Positions 1 through 7,411 of a stretch of 26,740 nucleotides of DNA are shown one piece after another. Under the pieces are notes generated by a model. It was not told where the DNA came from and searched no databases. It saw nothing but the letters and a program-made list of their open reading frames with translations. How positions within the stretch are numbered: the stretch's first letter is position 1; each line of letters begins with the position of its first letter. The translations under genes and the position numbers were made by a program. Source of the stretch: Actinobacteria bacterium UBA4426 (GTDB taxonomy: Bacteria; Actinomycetota; Actinomycetes; S36-B12); the NCBI GenBank assembly GCA_002390705.1, contig DGQA01000027.1, forward strand, positions 618 to 27,357. Reading direction: 5' to 3'.

Positions 1-48
1 AAGCCGCGTTCGGATAAGCCGCGTAGCGATAATCGTCCGCGTAGTGAT
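1..48 (+). repeat. Short in-frame tandem repeat encoding KPRSD units
   Basis: Two 15-bp units (1-15 and 16-30) and a diverged 18-bp unit (31-48) encode KPRSD, KPRSD, NRPRSD. They form the visible part of the Arg/Asp-rich tail of the TPR protein and probably continue to the left of the window. Confidence 0.7.
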
Positions 49-801
49 GAGCGTGGTCGCGGTGGGCCCTATCAAGGACGTGATGCACGCGATGAAGATT
101 CGCGCGAGTCTCGAGGGCCATGGATTCCAGAGGAGATCATTTTTGAGGACCTAGATAAATCCGTCAGGTTTGAGTTGCAGACTTTGCCAGAGTCGTTACA
201 AGAGCGCGTGGGTCGGCATTTGCTAGCTGCTGAAGTGGCGTTGGGCCAAGACGACACGGAGAGTGCGTTGGAGCACTCTCGACAAGCGAAGAAATTGGCT
301 GGTCGAGTCGCTGTCGTGCGAGAAGCGAATGGGACGATTGAGTACTTGGCGGGAGAATATGCAGCGGCCCTGAACGAGTTGCGTGCTGTACGGCGCATGA
401 CGGGCAATAATGACTTCGTGGCCATAATGGCTGACTGTGAACGCGGATTGGGTCGACCAGAAAAGGCCATTGAATTCCTCAAGTCGATTCCGGCATCAGA
501 GATGTCACCGGAAACCACAATTGAAGCGCTCATGGTGAGTGCCGGGGCGCGCGCGGATATGGGACAAGTTGATGCCGCGCTGCTTATGTTAAACGTTGCG
601 GCGTTGACTTCTTCGCCTCCCGGTGATTTACGGGCTCGGTTGCAGGAGGCCTACTCTGTTCTGCTGGAGCGTGCGGGCCGAGAAGGAGAAGCTCACAAGT
701 GGCGTAGTAGAGCAATTAAGTCTGACATCCACGGAGTGACAGCGTTGGTCCGCAATCAGGAGAACGAGATTACAGCTCAAGTAATTGAAGAATCCGATTG
801 A
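1..801 (+). CDS. TPR protein with Arg/Asp-rich N-terminus, truncated at left edge
   Basis: The frame is open from base 1 to the TGA at 799-801, so the gene starts outside the window; 266 residues are visible. The first ~40 residues are a low-complexity Lys/Arg/Pro/Ser/Asp tract built on KPRSD units. A helical region follows, with TPR-like helix pairs (for example EVALGQDDTESALEHSRQAK and the stretch ending in MADCERGLGRPEKAIEF). From memory, this layout and the phrase 'VAVVREA...LRAVRRMTG...DCERGLGRPE' are typical of an actinobacterial family (M. tuberculosis Rv1691-like) encoded just upstream of the HAD phosphatase and tlyA. The basic tail could bind nucleic acid or ribosomes, but that is inference; no enzyme motif is seen. 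A TTG at 175 could serve as an internal start, but the coding character continues upstream. The 3' end overlaps the convergent hydrolase gene by 25 bp. Confidence 0.85.
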   Translation, partial: KPRSDKPRSDNRPRSDERGRGGPYQGRDARDEDSRESRGPWIPEEIIFEDLDKSVRFELQTLPESLQERVGRHLLAAEVALGQDDTESALEHSRQAKKLAGRVAVVREANGTIEYLAGEYAAALNELRAVRRMTGNNDFVAIMADCERGLGRPEKAIEFLKSIPASEMSPETTIEALMVSAGARADMGQVDAALLMLNVAALTSSPPGDLRARLQEAYSVLLERAGREGEAHKWRSRAIKSDIHGVTALVRNQENEITAQVIEESD

Positions 802-1751
802 TCGCGCGTGTCGAGCCAGCGCCAAATTCCGCGCACTTGCGCTTCTGAACTGCTGAGGTGCTCAAATTTGTTTGCGACCTCCTCGTGCTCAAAAAAGCGT
901 GCGTTTATCTCCCGATCTTTTGCTAGCACCATCAGTAGGGCGTGGTCAAAGTCCACACCTTCATGGTGGGCCTTTGACACCCACTCGACCCAGTAGTGCA
1001 ACTGGGCCCTCGATTCATTGAACACACGGTCTATTTCCGATGTTGGCCCAAAATGGCTAAATAGGAGTCGGCTGGGACCGACAGCTTGCATGGCTGAAAG
1101 TGAATGGAGCGCAAGGTCAAAGTTGAAATCTGGTGGGGGAGTGGCCGGTCTCAAATCGCCGGTTTCCGGGACGTAAACACCCGCGGCATCGCCGGTGTAG
1201 AGATCGCCCGTGGTGGAGTCAATGAGGGCAACGTGATGCGAGGCGTGACCAGGGTTGTGAAAGGTGTCCAAAGCACGTCCAGCCCCAAGATCAATGCTGC
1301 CTCTCTCGCCTAGCGAGTCGATCCTTTGCGCATCCGTGGGGATCAGTTGTCCAAACATTTCATCCATTTTAGGACCGAATACTCGATAGGCGCTGGCAAC
1401 CAGTTTTGCGGGGTCGGCAAGATGGCGTGCGCCCCGTTCGTGAACGACGATCCGCGCGTTGGGAAAGGCGTCAGCAAGATCACCGACTCCACCAGCGTGA
1501 TCAAGGTGGATATGGGTAACCACAATGGTGGCAAGATCATCGGGGCCACAACCTAGCTTCTCAAGGCTCGCCTGCACGTGAGGGGCGCTGAGGGCTGCAC
1601 CAGTCTCAATTAGCGCGGGACGCGCACTGGCTATGAAATAGCTCGAGGTGATTCCTTCGAAGCCGCCCATCAGGGTGTCGATGGAATAGACCTCGTTGCC
1701 AAGATCTTGGATCACGGCGTGGCTATTTGCACTCTCTGTCATTGACTCCAC
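777..1751 (-). CDS. Metallo-beta-lactamase-fold hydrolase
   Basis: A 324-residue protein of the MBL superfamily. The zinc-binding signature is complete: HIHLDH at residues 80-85, His169 in PGHASHH, Asp188 in YTGDAAG and His233 in FSHFG. These are the ligands expected for a binuclear metal centre, so it should be an active hydrolase, probably cytoplasmic because no signal peptide is visible. The long helical C-terminus (about 240-315) is typical of MBL-fold thiolesterase- or glyoxalase II-like proteins with unknown substrate. The GTG at 1751 lies exactly 6 nt after a TAACCT hexamer on the same strand, fitting a leaderless start; ATG at 1742 is an alternative with GGAG only 3 nt away. The gene is convergent with the TPR gene and divergent from ribBA, and is not part of the standard actinobacterial order here. 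Confidence 0.88.
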   Translation of the reverse strand: MESMTESANSHAVIQDLGNEVYSIDTLMGGFEGITSSYFIASARPALIETGAALSAPHVQASLEKLGCGPDDLATIVVTHIHLDHAGGVGDLADAFPNARIVVHERGARHLADPAKLVASAYRVFGPKMDEMFGQLIPTDAQRIDSLGERGSIDLGAGRALDTFHNPGHASHHVALIDSTTGDLYTGDAAGVYVPETGDLRPATPPPDFNFDLALHSLSAMQAVGPSRLLFSHFGPTSEIDRVFNESRAQLHYWVEWVSKAHHEGVDFDHALLMVLAKDREINARFFEHEEVANKFEHLSSSEAQVRGIWRWLDTRDQSDSSIT

Positions 1752-1757
1752 AGGGAC

Positions 1758-1763
1758 AGGTTA
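1758..1763 (-). promoter_or_regulatory. Candidate -10 element (TAACCT) for the MBL hydrolase
   Basis: On the minus strand TAACCT is followed by 6 nt and then the GTG at 1751, which would put the transcription start at or next to the start codon. No convincing -35 is seen. The same arrangement recurs at several genes in the window. Confidence 0.4.
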
Positions 1764-2143
1764 ATCCTGCTCAACGCCATGAGTCGATCACATTATCGGA
1801 ATGGATGCAAAATGTTTGGAGACCACATGTCCAATCTTCTCGAACTTGCGGGGAATCCGGGAAATCGTGTGAGTCAGAATGAACTCCCGAGTGGAAATAT
1901 TGCAACAATGTTTGCTGTAGTTGCTGACCGATCTCGGAGCTATCAAGTCGGAAAAATGAAGGACTGCACATTACCGTGTGAAACATTTAGTATCTCGTGG
2001 CACAGCGAGTGCCCAGACTAAAACCAGGTACGAAACTGATGTGCAATGGTCAATTGAGACGGAGGTTCTACAAGACTGCATGCAAATTGAGCAGCGCATT
2101 CTAGGTCGAGGTGTGATCGTTAAGGCGTGCACCCGGGGGCAGG

Positions 2144-2149
2144 TAGGCT
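2144..2149 (+). promoter_or_regulatory. Candidate -10 element (TAGGCT) for ribBA, leaderless
   Basis: TAGGCT is followed by 6 nt and the GTG at 2156, so transcription would start at the first base of the start codon. The -35 region is not recognisable. There is no Shine-Dalgarno sequence of the usual spacing before this GTG, which supports leaderless initiation. Confidence 0.5.
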
Positions 2150-2155
2150 AACCCT

Positions 2156-3454
2156 GTGATCCCGGCTGATGAGTTATTCGAAGCAACGGCAAATGTGTCG
2201 AAAGTGGATGTGGAGCCGACTCCTGTTGCTCATGGTTCGCAGGACTCGGGTGCGGGGGTTCGCTTAGATTCGATCCCAGAGGCCATCGCCGCCATTCGTG
2301 AAGGCAAATCAATTGTCGTCATAGACGATGAGGACCGCGAGAATGAGGGCGATCTGATTTATGCCGCTTCTAAAGCGACACCGGAATTGGCGGCCTTCAT
2401 GATCCGCTACACATCAGGTTATATCTGTGTTGGGATGTCAGGGGAATTACTCGATCGCTTGAGTCTACCACCCATGACCGCGGTCAACGAGGATCGCAAA
2501 GGCACCGCTTACGCCGTATCAGTGGATGCGAAAGATGTCGCCGGGACCGGAATCTCTGCCGTGGATCGCGCGCACACGATTCGGGTACTTGCGGACTCGG
2601 CGACCGAACCCTATGAACTCACTCGCCCTGGTCACGTGATGCCACTTCGAGCGGTAAAAGGTGGTGTTTTGCGGCGACCCGGGCACACTGAAGCATCGGT
2701 TGATCTCACAACTTTGGCTGGATTAACCGGAGCAGGGGCTTTATGCGAATTGGTTAATGATGACGGCACGATGATGCGTGCGCCTCGGTGCCGAGAATTC
2801 GCCGATGAACACGGGCTTTTGCTCATTTCTATTGCTGACTTGATCAGGTATCGACGCCAGTACGAATCTCAAGTGACGAAGGTCGCTGACGTTGCCCTCC
2901 CGACAATGCATGGTGATTTCCGAGCCGTTGGATACCGCAGTAAAATTGATGGCACTGAGCATGTTGCTTTGACGTATGGCGAAATCGGTAACGGTGAAGA
3001 TGTTTTGGTACGAGTTCACTCTGAATGTCTCACAGGGGACGTATTCGGTTCCCTTCGATGTGACTGTGGCCCACAGCTTCACGCTGCGATGTCTCGAGTT
3101 GTGCGAGAAGGTCGCGGGGTAGTGCTGTACGTCAAAGGCCATGAGGGTCGCGGCATCGGCCTCTTGGAAAAAATGCGCGCATATGAACTTCAAGAGCGTG
3201 GACTAGACACAGTTGATGCGAACCTCTCGCTGGGGCTTCCAGCCGACGCGCGGGATTATGGAACGGGCGCGCAAATCCTTTCCGACCTCGGCATCAAGAG
3301 CATGCGGTTGTTGACCAATAACCCAACAAAGCGCGCCGGACTTGAAGGCTATGGCCTCACTATCATTGACCGAGTCCCGCTAGTAGTTGAGGATAATATC
3401 CACAATGCTGAGTACATGTCCACAAAAGTTACCCGGATGGGTCATGAGCTTTAA
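2156..3454 (+). CDS. ribBA: Bifunctional DHBP synthase / GTP cyclohydrolase II
   Basis: A 432-residue fusion enzyme supplying both branches of riboflavin synthesis. The N-terminal RibB domain (about 36-235) makes 3,4-dihydroxy-2-butanone 4-phosphate from ribulose 5-phosphate and carries the acidic loop DDEDRENEGDL at 57-67 and the segment RPGHVMPLRA. The C-terminal RibA domain (about 240-430) opens the GTP ring; its zinc ligands are Cys291, Cys302 and Cys304 (ECLTGDVFGSLRCDCG), and GHEGRGIGL lies at 328-336. About 35 residues precede the RibB domain. The start is GTG, in a leaderless context. No other rib gene is nearby, whereas actinobacteria usually cluster ribBA with riboflavin synthase and ribH, so the pathway must be completed elsewhere. 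Its stop codon overlaps the next start by one base (TAATG), so the two genes are probably translationally coupled. Confidence 0.96.
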   Translation: MIPADELFEATANVSKVDVEPTPVAHGSQDSGAGVRLDSIPEAIAAIREGKSIVVIDDEDRENEGDLIYAASKATPELAAFMIRYTSGYICVGMSGELLDRLSLPPMTAVNEDRKGTAYAVSVDAKDVAGTGISAVDRAHTIRVLADSATEPYELTRPGHVMPLRAVKGGVLRRPGHTEASVDLTTLAGLTGAGALCELVNDDGTMMRAPRCREFADEHGLLLISIADLIRYRRQYESQVTKVADVALPTMHGDFRAVGYRSKIDGTEHVALTYGEIGNGEDVLVRVHSECLTGDVFGSLRCDCGPQLHAAMSRVVREGRGVVLYVKGHEGRGIGLLEKMRAYELQERGLDTVDANLSLGLPADARDYGTGAQILSDLGIKSMRLLTNNPTKRAGLEGYGLTIIDRVPLVVEDNIHNAEYMSTKVTRMGHEL

Positions 3455-3903
3455 TGGTAGGTGGTTCCGAATTAGCTGGGTGTCCGTCTGGAAGTGAATA
3501 CGACTGGTACCAACGCGCTTCCAAGCTCTTAGAGAGCGGAAACGGTGCCGCGGCGTCTATTCTTTTTGAACGTTTACGTGAAATCGATTCCAATCCCAGC
3601 GTACTAGAAGGGTTGGGGAGGGCGCTTCTTGATGCAAAACGATATGTTGAAGCTGAATCGGTTCTGGATGAGTTGGTACAGAATGCTCCCGATAATGATT
3701 ATGCCCATTTCGCATTGGGACTCACGCTGTGGCGCCAGCAAAAGTTTGTCCCGGCACGTGATCATCTGGCGATGGCATTTGTCATGAAACCCCAACGCTC
3801 CGAATACGGCTCCGCTTTGTCACAGGTGAAATCGACTTTGCGCCATCGCGCGGAGCAGGGCATGCCACTTGAAGGCCCTATTGCGCGTCAGAACGAGATG
3901 TGA
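3454..3903 (+). CDS. Small TPR-repeat protein
   Basis: A 149-residue, mostly helical protein. Two to three TPR-like helix pairs run from about residue 17 to 115: WYQRASKLLESGNGAAASILF, LGRALLDAKRYVEAESVLDE and FALGLTLWRQQKFVPARDHL, with the small/large residue pattern of TPRs. It is probably a protein-interaction adaptor; no catalytic motif is seen. The ATG overlaps the ribBA stop by one base, and its TGA overlaps the next gene's GTG by 4 nt, so it sits inside a tightly coupled run with ribBA and the phosphatase. Its relation to the larger TPR protein at the left edge is unclear; sequence similarity is limited to the general TPR pattern. Confidence 0.8.
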   Translation: MVGGSELAGCPSGSEYDWYQRASKLLESGNGAAASILFERLREIDSNPSVLEGLGRALLDAKRYVEAESVLDELVQNAPDNDYAHFALGLTLWRQQKFVPARDHLAMAFVMKPQRSEYGSALSQVKSTLRHRAEQGMPLEGPIARQNEM

Positions 3904-4901
3904 GCTCCGTGAGTCGACTGTCTCAGGAATTTGACGCCGTCTACTTCGACTTAGACGGGGTCCTCTATCGAGGTTTGGTCGCTGTCACTGGTGCAGCAGA
4001 AACCGTCTCGGAGTTAGTGCGTAGTGGCTGCACGGTCGCTTATGTAACCAATAACGCGTCGCGGACACCGGGCGAGGTCGCATCGCATTTACATGAACTC
4101 GGCATCCCGGCTGCGGCAAATGAAGTGATCACCTCCTCCCAAGTTGCTGTCCAAATTCTGGGTAAGCACGCTCCGGTGGGTAGTCGGGTTTTTGTGGTGG
4201 GCGGTGTCGGAGTGGAACAGGCGCTACTTGATGCGGGATTTATTGCGAGCCGAGATCCACGCGACTGTGTTGCCGTGGTTCAGGGGTTCGGTCCGCTGGT
4301 TTCCTGGGATGACCTGGCACAAGCTTCATATCTAATTCAAGGTGGCGCAATCTGGATTGCAACGAATCTTGACAGCACTATCCCGACCCAAGTGGGGATC
4401 GCTCCGGGTAACGGGTCTTTTGTCACAGCGGTGCGCAATGCGGTTGGGCGTGAACCCGATGGCGTGGGCGGCAAGCCTGATCGGTCCATGATGGAACAGA
4501 CCATGGCCGCATTTCCGGCAGAGGCCCCTTTGTTGGTGGGGGATCGTTATGACACTGACGTTGCAGCCGGAATAGCTGCAGGGATGTCCACCATGTTAGT
4601 GCTGTCCGGAGTGAGCACGCCGGCAGATGTGTGGGCCTCAAAGATTCGGGCAGGATATCTGGGTGAGAGTGTTCAGGATTTGATCACCGAATATGTCGGC
4701 CCCCAGAAAAGCACGGACGGTTATTGCTGTGGTGAAGCGAAAGCCGAGTATCTGGTCACGGAATCTGTTGTACGCGCAACGGGAGGCACTCGGTTGGAGC
4801 GATTACGGGCAGCCGATAGCCTAAAGTGGTCTCTGGTGGAACACGTGGGCCTGGACCCCTTCGCGGGAGGACACATTTCACTCGATCTCGGCGAGCAGTG
4901 A
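3900..4901 (+). CDS. HAD-IIA phosphatase, glycerol-3-phosphate phosphatase-like
   Basis: A 333-residue HAD-superfamily enzyme of the NagD-like IIA type. Motif I is DLDGVLYRG with nucleophile Asp17 and general acid Asp19; motif II is TNN at 50-52; Lys192 precedes motif III GDRYDTD at 214-220. Position and length match M. tuberculosis Rv1692, reported as a glycerol-3-phosphate phosphatase in phospholipid recycling, whose C-terminal extension is described as GNAT-like. Here residues about 265-333 likewise extend past the HAD core and include LRAADSLKWSLVEHVG. Function by orthology is likely, but substrate is inferred. The GTG start overlaps the upstream stop (GTGA); a second GTG at 3909 is possible. 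Confidence 0.88.
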   Translation: MSSVSRLSQEFDAVYFDLDGVLYRGLVAVTGAAETVSELVRSGCTVAYVTNNASRTPGEVASHLHELGIPAAANEVITSSQVAVQILGKHAPVGSRVFVVGGVGVEQALLDAGFIASRDPRDCVAVVQGFGPLVSWDDLAQASYLIQGGAIWIATNLDSTIPTQVGIAPGNGSFVTAVRNAVGREPDGVGGKPDRSMMEQTMAAFPAEAPLLVGDRYDTDVAAGIAAGMSTMLVLSGVSTPADVWASKIRAGYLGESVQDLITEYVGPQKSTDGYCCGEAKAEYLVTESVVRATGGTRLERLRAADSLKWSLVEHVGLDPFAGGHISLDLGEQ

Positions 4902-4938
4902 CCGGTCATGGTCACCTAATAGGTAAAGGAAGAAGCTG

Positions 4939-5373
4939 ATGTTTGACTCGGTACCACACCTGTCAACCGTACGAAACTATCTGGAAATGGCAACTGGGCT
5001 TACCGAAGCCACTGCATCAAAAGCCATGGAGGTGGCTGGCTCGCTCATTGCACAAGGCGTGTCAATGGGCACAAAACAGCCGGTCGATGTCGCATCCAGT
5101 GTGGCTCAGGCAGCCGATGACCTGATGGCTCAAAGTAAGACAAACCGTGATTTGTTAATTGGGTTGATTCGTACTGAGGTGGACAAAGCAATTGGCCGGG
5201 TTGGTTTCGTTCGTGAAGATGAGCTTGCGGCTTTGCGAGCGCGAGTGGAAAAATTAGAAGCGCATCTGGCGGCGGAAGGTGCAGTCGAATCGAATGAGGA
5301 AGCCTCCGCATCAAATAATTCCGAAACGCCTGTGAAGAAAAAGAAAAAGGTGGTGATCGAGCATGAATCCTGA
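4939..5373 (+). CDS. Phasin-like coiled-coil protein
   Basis: A 144-residue helical protein. The first ~75 residues alternate Ala/Val/Ser/Leu in amphipathic helices, residues 93-113 (EDELAALRARVEKLEAHLAAE) form a heptad-like coiled coil, and the tail is acidic, then ends in a run of five lysines (133-137) followed by VVIEHES. This layout is similar to phasin/PHA-granule-associated-type proteins and to small actinobacterial coiled-coil proteins coded next to the HAD phosphatase and tlyA. No PHA synthase gene is in the window, so granule binding is not supported by context. An AAGGAAG-type Shine-Dalgarno at 4926-4932 lies about 6 nt before the ATG. The 3' end overlaps the next start. Confidence 0.72.
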   Translation: MFDSVPHLSTVRNYLEMATGLTEATASKAMEVAGSLIAQGVSMGTKQPVDVASSVAQAADDLMAQSKTNRDLLIGLIRTEVDKAIGRVGFVREDELAALRARVEKLEAHLAAEGAVESNEEASASNNSETPVKKKKKVVIEHES

Positions 5374-5632
5374 TCAATCCTTGTCACCTGAATCAATGGA
5401 TGAGACAGTTGTTTTTGAGGTCGATTCGGATCCAGATGACATCTTGTTGTTAGATGAAGCCATCGATTCGGAACTGATTCTTCCTGTGTGGGAAGCAACG
5501 GGGAATATTGAGATCGACTCGGCTTTGGAAAAAATTCAGAGTATTGATCTCGAGGATATTCATTCTCATCATGGGATTTTGACTGACATCCATGACCGAC
5601 TTCAAGGCATCATGGTTAATTTAGAACGCTAA
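5363..5632 (+). CDS. Small acidic conserved protein upstream of tlyA
   Basis: An 89-residue, strongly acidic protein. The N-terminal half is Asp/Glu/Ser rich; the C-terminal part TGNIEIDSALEKIQSIDL through DIHDRLQGIMVNLER resembles, from memory, a short actinobacterial family found between the phosphatase gene and tlyA (consensus roughly 'TGdp.VDaALerL...H...ydDvHrrLqdaL..L'; Rv1693-like). Function is unknown. The ATG overlaps the end of the coiled-coil gene by 11 nt, so co-translation is likely. Confidence 0.75.
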   Translation: MNPDQSLSPESMDETVVFEVDSDPDDILLLDEAIDSELILPVWEATGNIEIDSALEKIQSIDLEDIHSHHGILTDIHDRLQGIMVNLER

Positions 5633-5674
5633 ATCAGGGTCTCCTCAACAACAATTGACGACGGGAATCAATCA

Positions 5675-6490
5675 ATGCGCAGGTTGGATGCGGAATTGGT
5701 TTCACGCGGCTTGGCTCGCTCACGGGGTGAAGCACAGACTGCGATTGATGAGCATCGGGTCAAAATAGATGGCATGCTCGCCCGCAAGGCCGCAACTGGA
5801 GTGAGTCCGCAATCAAATCTGGTTGTTGAAGGCGCGGGGGACTCATACGTTTCACGCGGGGCCCATAAATTACTTGGTGTGCTCGAGTCACTCCCCGTCT
5901 CGTTTACCGGGCGTTTTGTCCTTGACGCTGGAGCGTCGACCGGTGGATTCACCGAGGTGGCACTCAAAGCGGGGGCAGCCGGCGTGCTAGCGGTTGATGT
6001 TGGATACGGCCAGATTGCGTGGTCCCTGCGCACCGATTCCAGAGTGCACGTTATGGAGCGGCAAAATGTGCGCTATTTGGAGGCGGAGCAGCTGCCTTTT
6101 ATCCCGCAAGTAGTTGTGGCAGATCTGTCCTTCATTTCGTTGACGGCCGTCGTTCCCACCCTCAGCGCGCTCATTGATCCGCTGGGGGAAATGCTATTAA
6201 TGGTTAAGCCTCAATTTGAGTCAGGGCGTGAGGCCGTGCGGGCATCCCATGGAGTCGTGCGGGAGCCAGAGGTGCGAAAAGCCGCCGTCATGCGGGTCGC
6301 GCAGGCCGGCATCGCGTCTGGATGGAGAGTTGCTGGTGTCGTTGCCAGTCCACTACCGGGGCCCAAGGGCAATGTGGAGTATTTCCTTTGGCTGGCACAC
6401 AAGCATGAAGTGCCCGCTATGCAGCAAGACACGGATACGGCAGACTTAGTTAACATGATCGACACCGCAATACACGAGGGCCCAGCATGA
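5675..6490 (+). CDS. tlyA: TlyA-type rRNA 2'-O-methyltransferase
   Basis: A 271-residue protein with an N-terminal S4 RNA-binding domain (about 1-60, RLDAELVSRGLARSRGEA) and an FtsJ-like SAM methyltransferase domain. SAM motif I is DAGASTGGFTE at 84-94; the catalytic-type residues Lys65 (SRGAHKL), Asp150 (VADLSF), Lys178 (MVKPQF) and Glu182 are in place. In M. tuberculosis TlyA 2'-O-methylates 16S C1409 and 23S C1920, and its loss gives capreomycin resistance; the same sites are likely here. Length is the family norm. ATG 5675 has only a weak purine stretch (ACGGGAA) upstream. It begins a coupled tlyA-nadK-recN run, with the stop overlapping the nadK start by 4 nt. Confidence 0.95.
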   Translation: MRRLDAELVSRGLARSRGEAQTAIDEHRVKIDGMLARKAATGVSPQSNLVVEGAGDSYVSRGAHKLLGVLESLPVSFTGRFVLDAGASTGGFTEVALKAGAAGVLAVDVGYGQIAWSLRTDSRVHVMERQNVRYLEAEQLPFIPQVVVADLSFISLTAVVPTLSALIDPLGEMLLMVKPQFESGREAVRASHGVVREPEVRKAAVMRVAQAGIASGWRVAGVVASPLPGPKGNVEYFLWLAHKHEVPAMQQDTDTADLVNMIDTAIHEGPA

Positions 6491-7383
6491 GCAGTGCAAT
6501 GGGTGCTCCGTCCCGTGTCCACGTGATCGCGAACAGCCAGTCCACACAGGCCCTCCGAATCGCAGACTCGGTAGATGCAGGCTTACGTAGCCACGGAATT
6601 GACACAAGCCGGGAGTCTGATGAGTCGGAAAAGGTGTCCTTTGGAACCCGCGAGTTAACCGGTGAACCTAGACTGACGGCGACCGATCTGATCCTGGTGA
6701 TTGGCGGAGACGGCACCATGTTGCGTGCAGCTGAAGTAGGAAGAGACTCGGGGGCAGCAATTCTAGGAGTGAATTTAGGTCACGTGGGATTTCTTGCTGA
6801 AGCCGAGGAAGAAGACGTTCAATCGGTAATTGACGCTATTGCGGGTGGACAGTGGAGTGTCGAGGAGCGCCTAGCACTCGATGTAATCGTCTCCAGAGAT
6901 TCACTCGTGGTGGATCGCACCTGGGCGCTGAATGAAGTGAGCGTGGAAAAGCACGCTCGGGAAAAAATGATCAGCGTGCTTGCCCACGTTGATGATCATC
7001 CATTGAGTCGGTGGGGCTGCGACGGGGTTATCTGTGCAACCCCCACGGGTTCCACCGCCTACGCTTTCTCTGCTGGTGGGCCGATTGTTTGGCCTGAAGT
7101 GAGTGCGCTGTTATTGCTACCCATCAGCGCGCACTCACTTTTCGCCCGCCCATGCGTAATCGCACCAACGAGTGTGATTCGACTGGAACCTTCGCCTGAG
7201 GCGGATGCTGTCATGTGGGCGGATGGGAGACGCATGATCTCTATGGCACCGGGCTCCACTGTTGAAGTGCGCGCAAATGATCAGCCAGTTCGTTTTGCCA
7301 GACTGGCGACATCACCATTTACTGATCGACTGGTTGCGAAATTTCAGCTGCCTGTTGAAGGCTGGCGCGGAGTGGACAAATGA
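6487..7383 (+). CDS. nadK: NAD kinase
   Basis: A 298-residue ATP/polyphosphate-dependent NAD kinase that makes NADP in the cytoplasm. Diagnostic motifs are GGDGT at 73-77, the NE pair at 149-150 and the glycine-rich NAD-binding stretch TPTGSTAYAFSAGGPI at 185-200. The ATG overlaps the tlyA stop (ATGA), the usual actinobacterial arrangement. Another ATG lies 12 nt further in (6499); the overlapping one is preferred for coupling. Full length, with no disruption seen. Confidence 0.96.
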   Translation: MSSAMGAPSRVHVIANSQSTQALRIADSVDAGLRSHGIDTSRESDESEKVSFGTRELTGEPRLTATDLILVIGGDGTMLRAAEVGRDSGAAILGVNLGHVGFLAEAEEEDVQSVIDAIAGGQWSVEERLALDVIVSRDSLVVDRTWALNEVSVEKHAREKMISVLAHVDDHPLSRWGCDGVICATPTGSTAYAFSAGGPIVWPEVSALLLLPISAHSLFARPCVIAPTSVIRLEPSPEADAVMWADGRRMISMAPGSTVEVRANDQPVRFARLATSPFTDRLVAKFQLPVEGWRGVDK

Positions 7384-7411
7384 GATTGCACTTGGCGAGA
7401 GTGAGTAGGCA

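Larger units (their letters stand above)
1752..2155. other. Divergent intergenic region, MBL hydrolase / ribBA
   Basis: About 400 bp between two divergent genes. It holds the candidate promoters for both. Short frames exist on both strands (for example 1779-2021 +, 1771-1986 -), but their translations are rich in Cys, His and Ser with no recognisable motif and no good start context. I see no RNA gene, and no FMN-riboswitch core although ribBA is a riboflavin gene. Confidence 0.6.

Noticed and set aside
1771..2021. Small frames in the MBL/ribBA gap
   Set aside because: The translations have no motifs, unusual composition, and no ribosome-binding or leaderless signal.
1752..2155. FMN riboswitch before ribBA
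   Set aside because: The conserved RFN elements are not seen, and the gene appears to be leaderless, leaving no room for a riboswitch.
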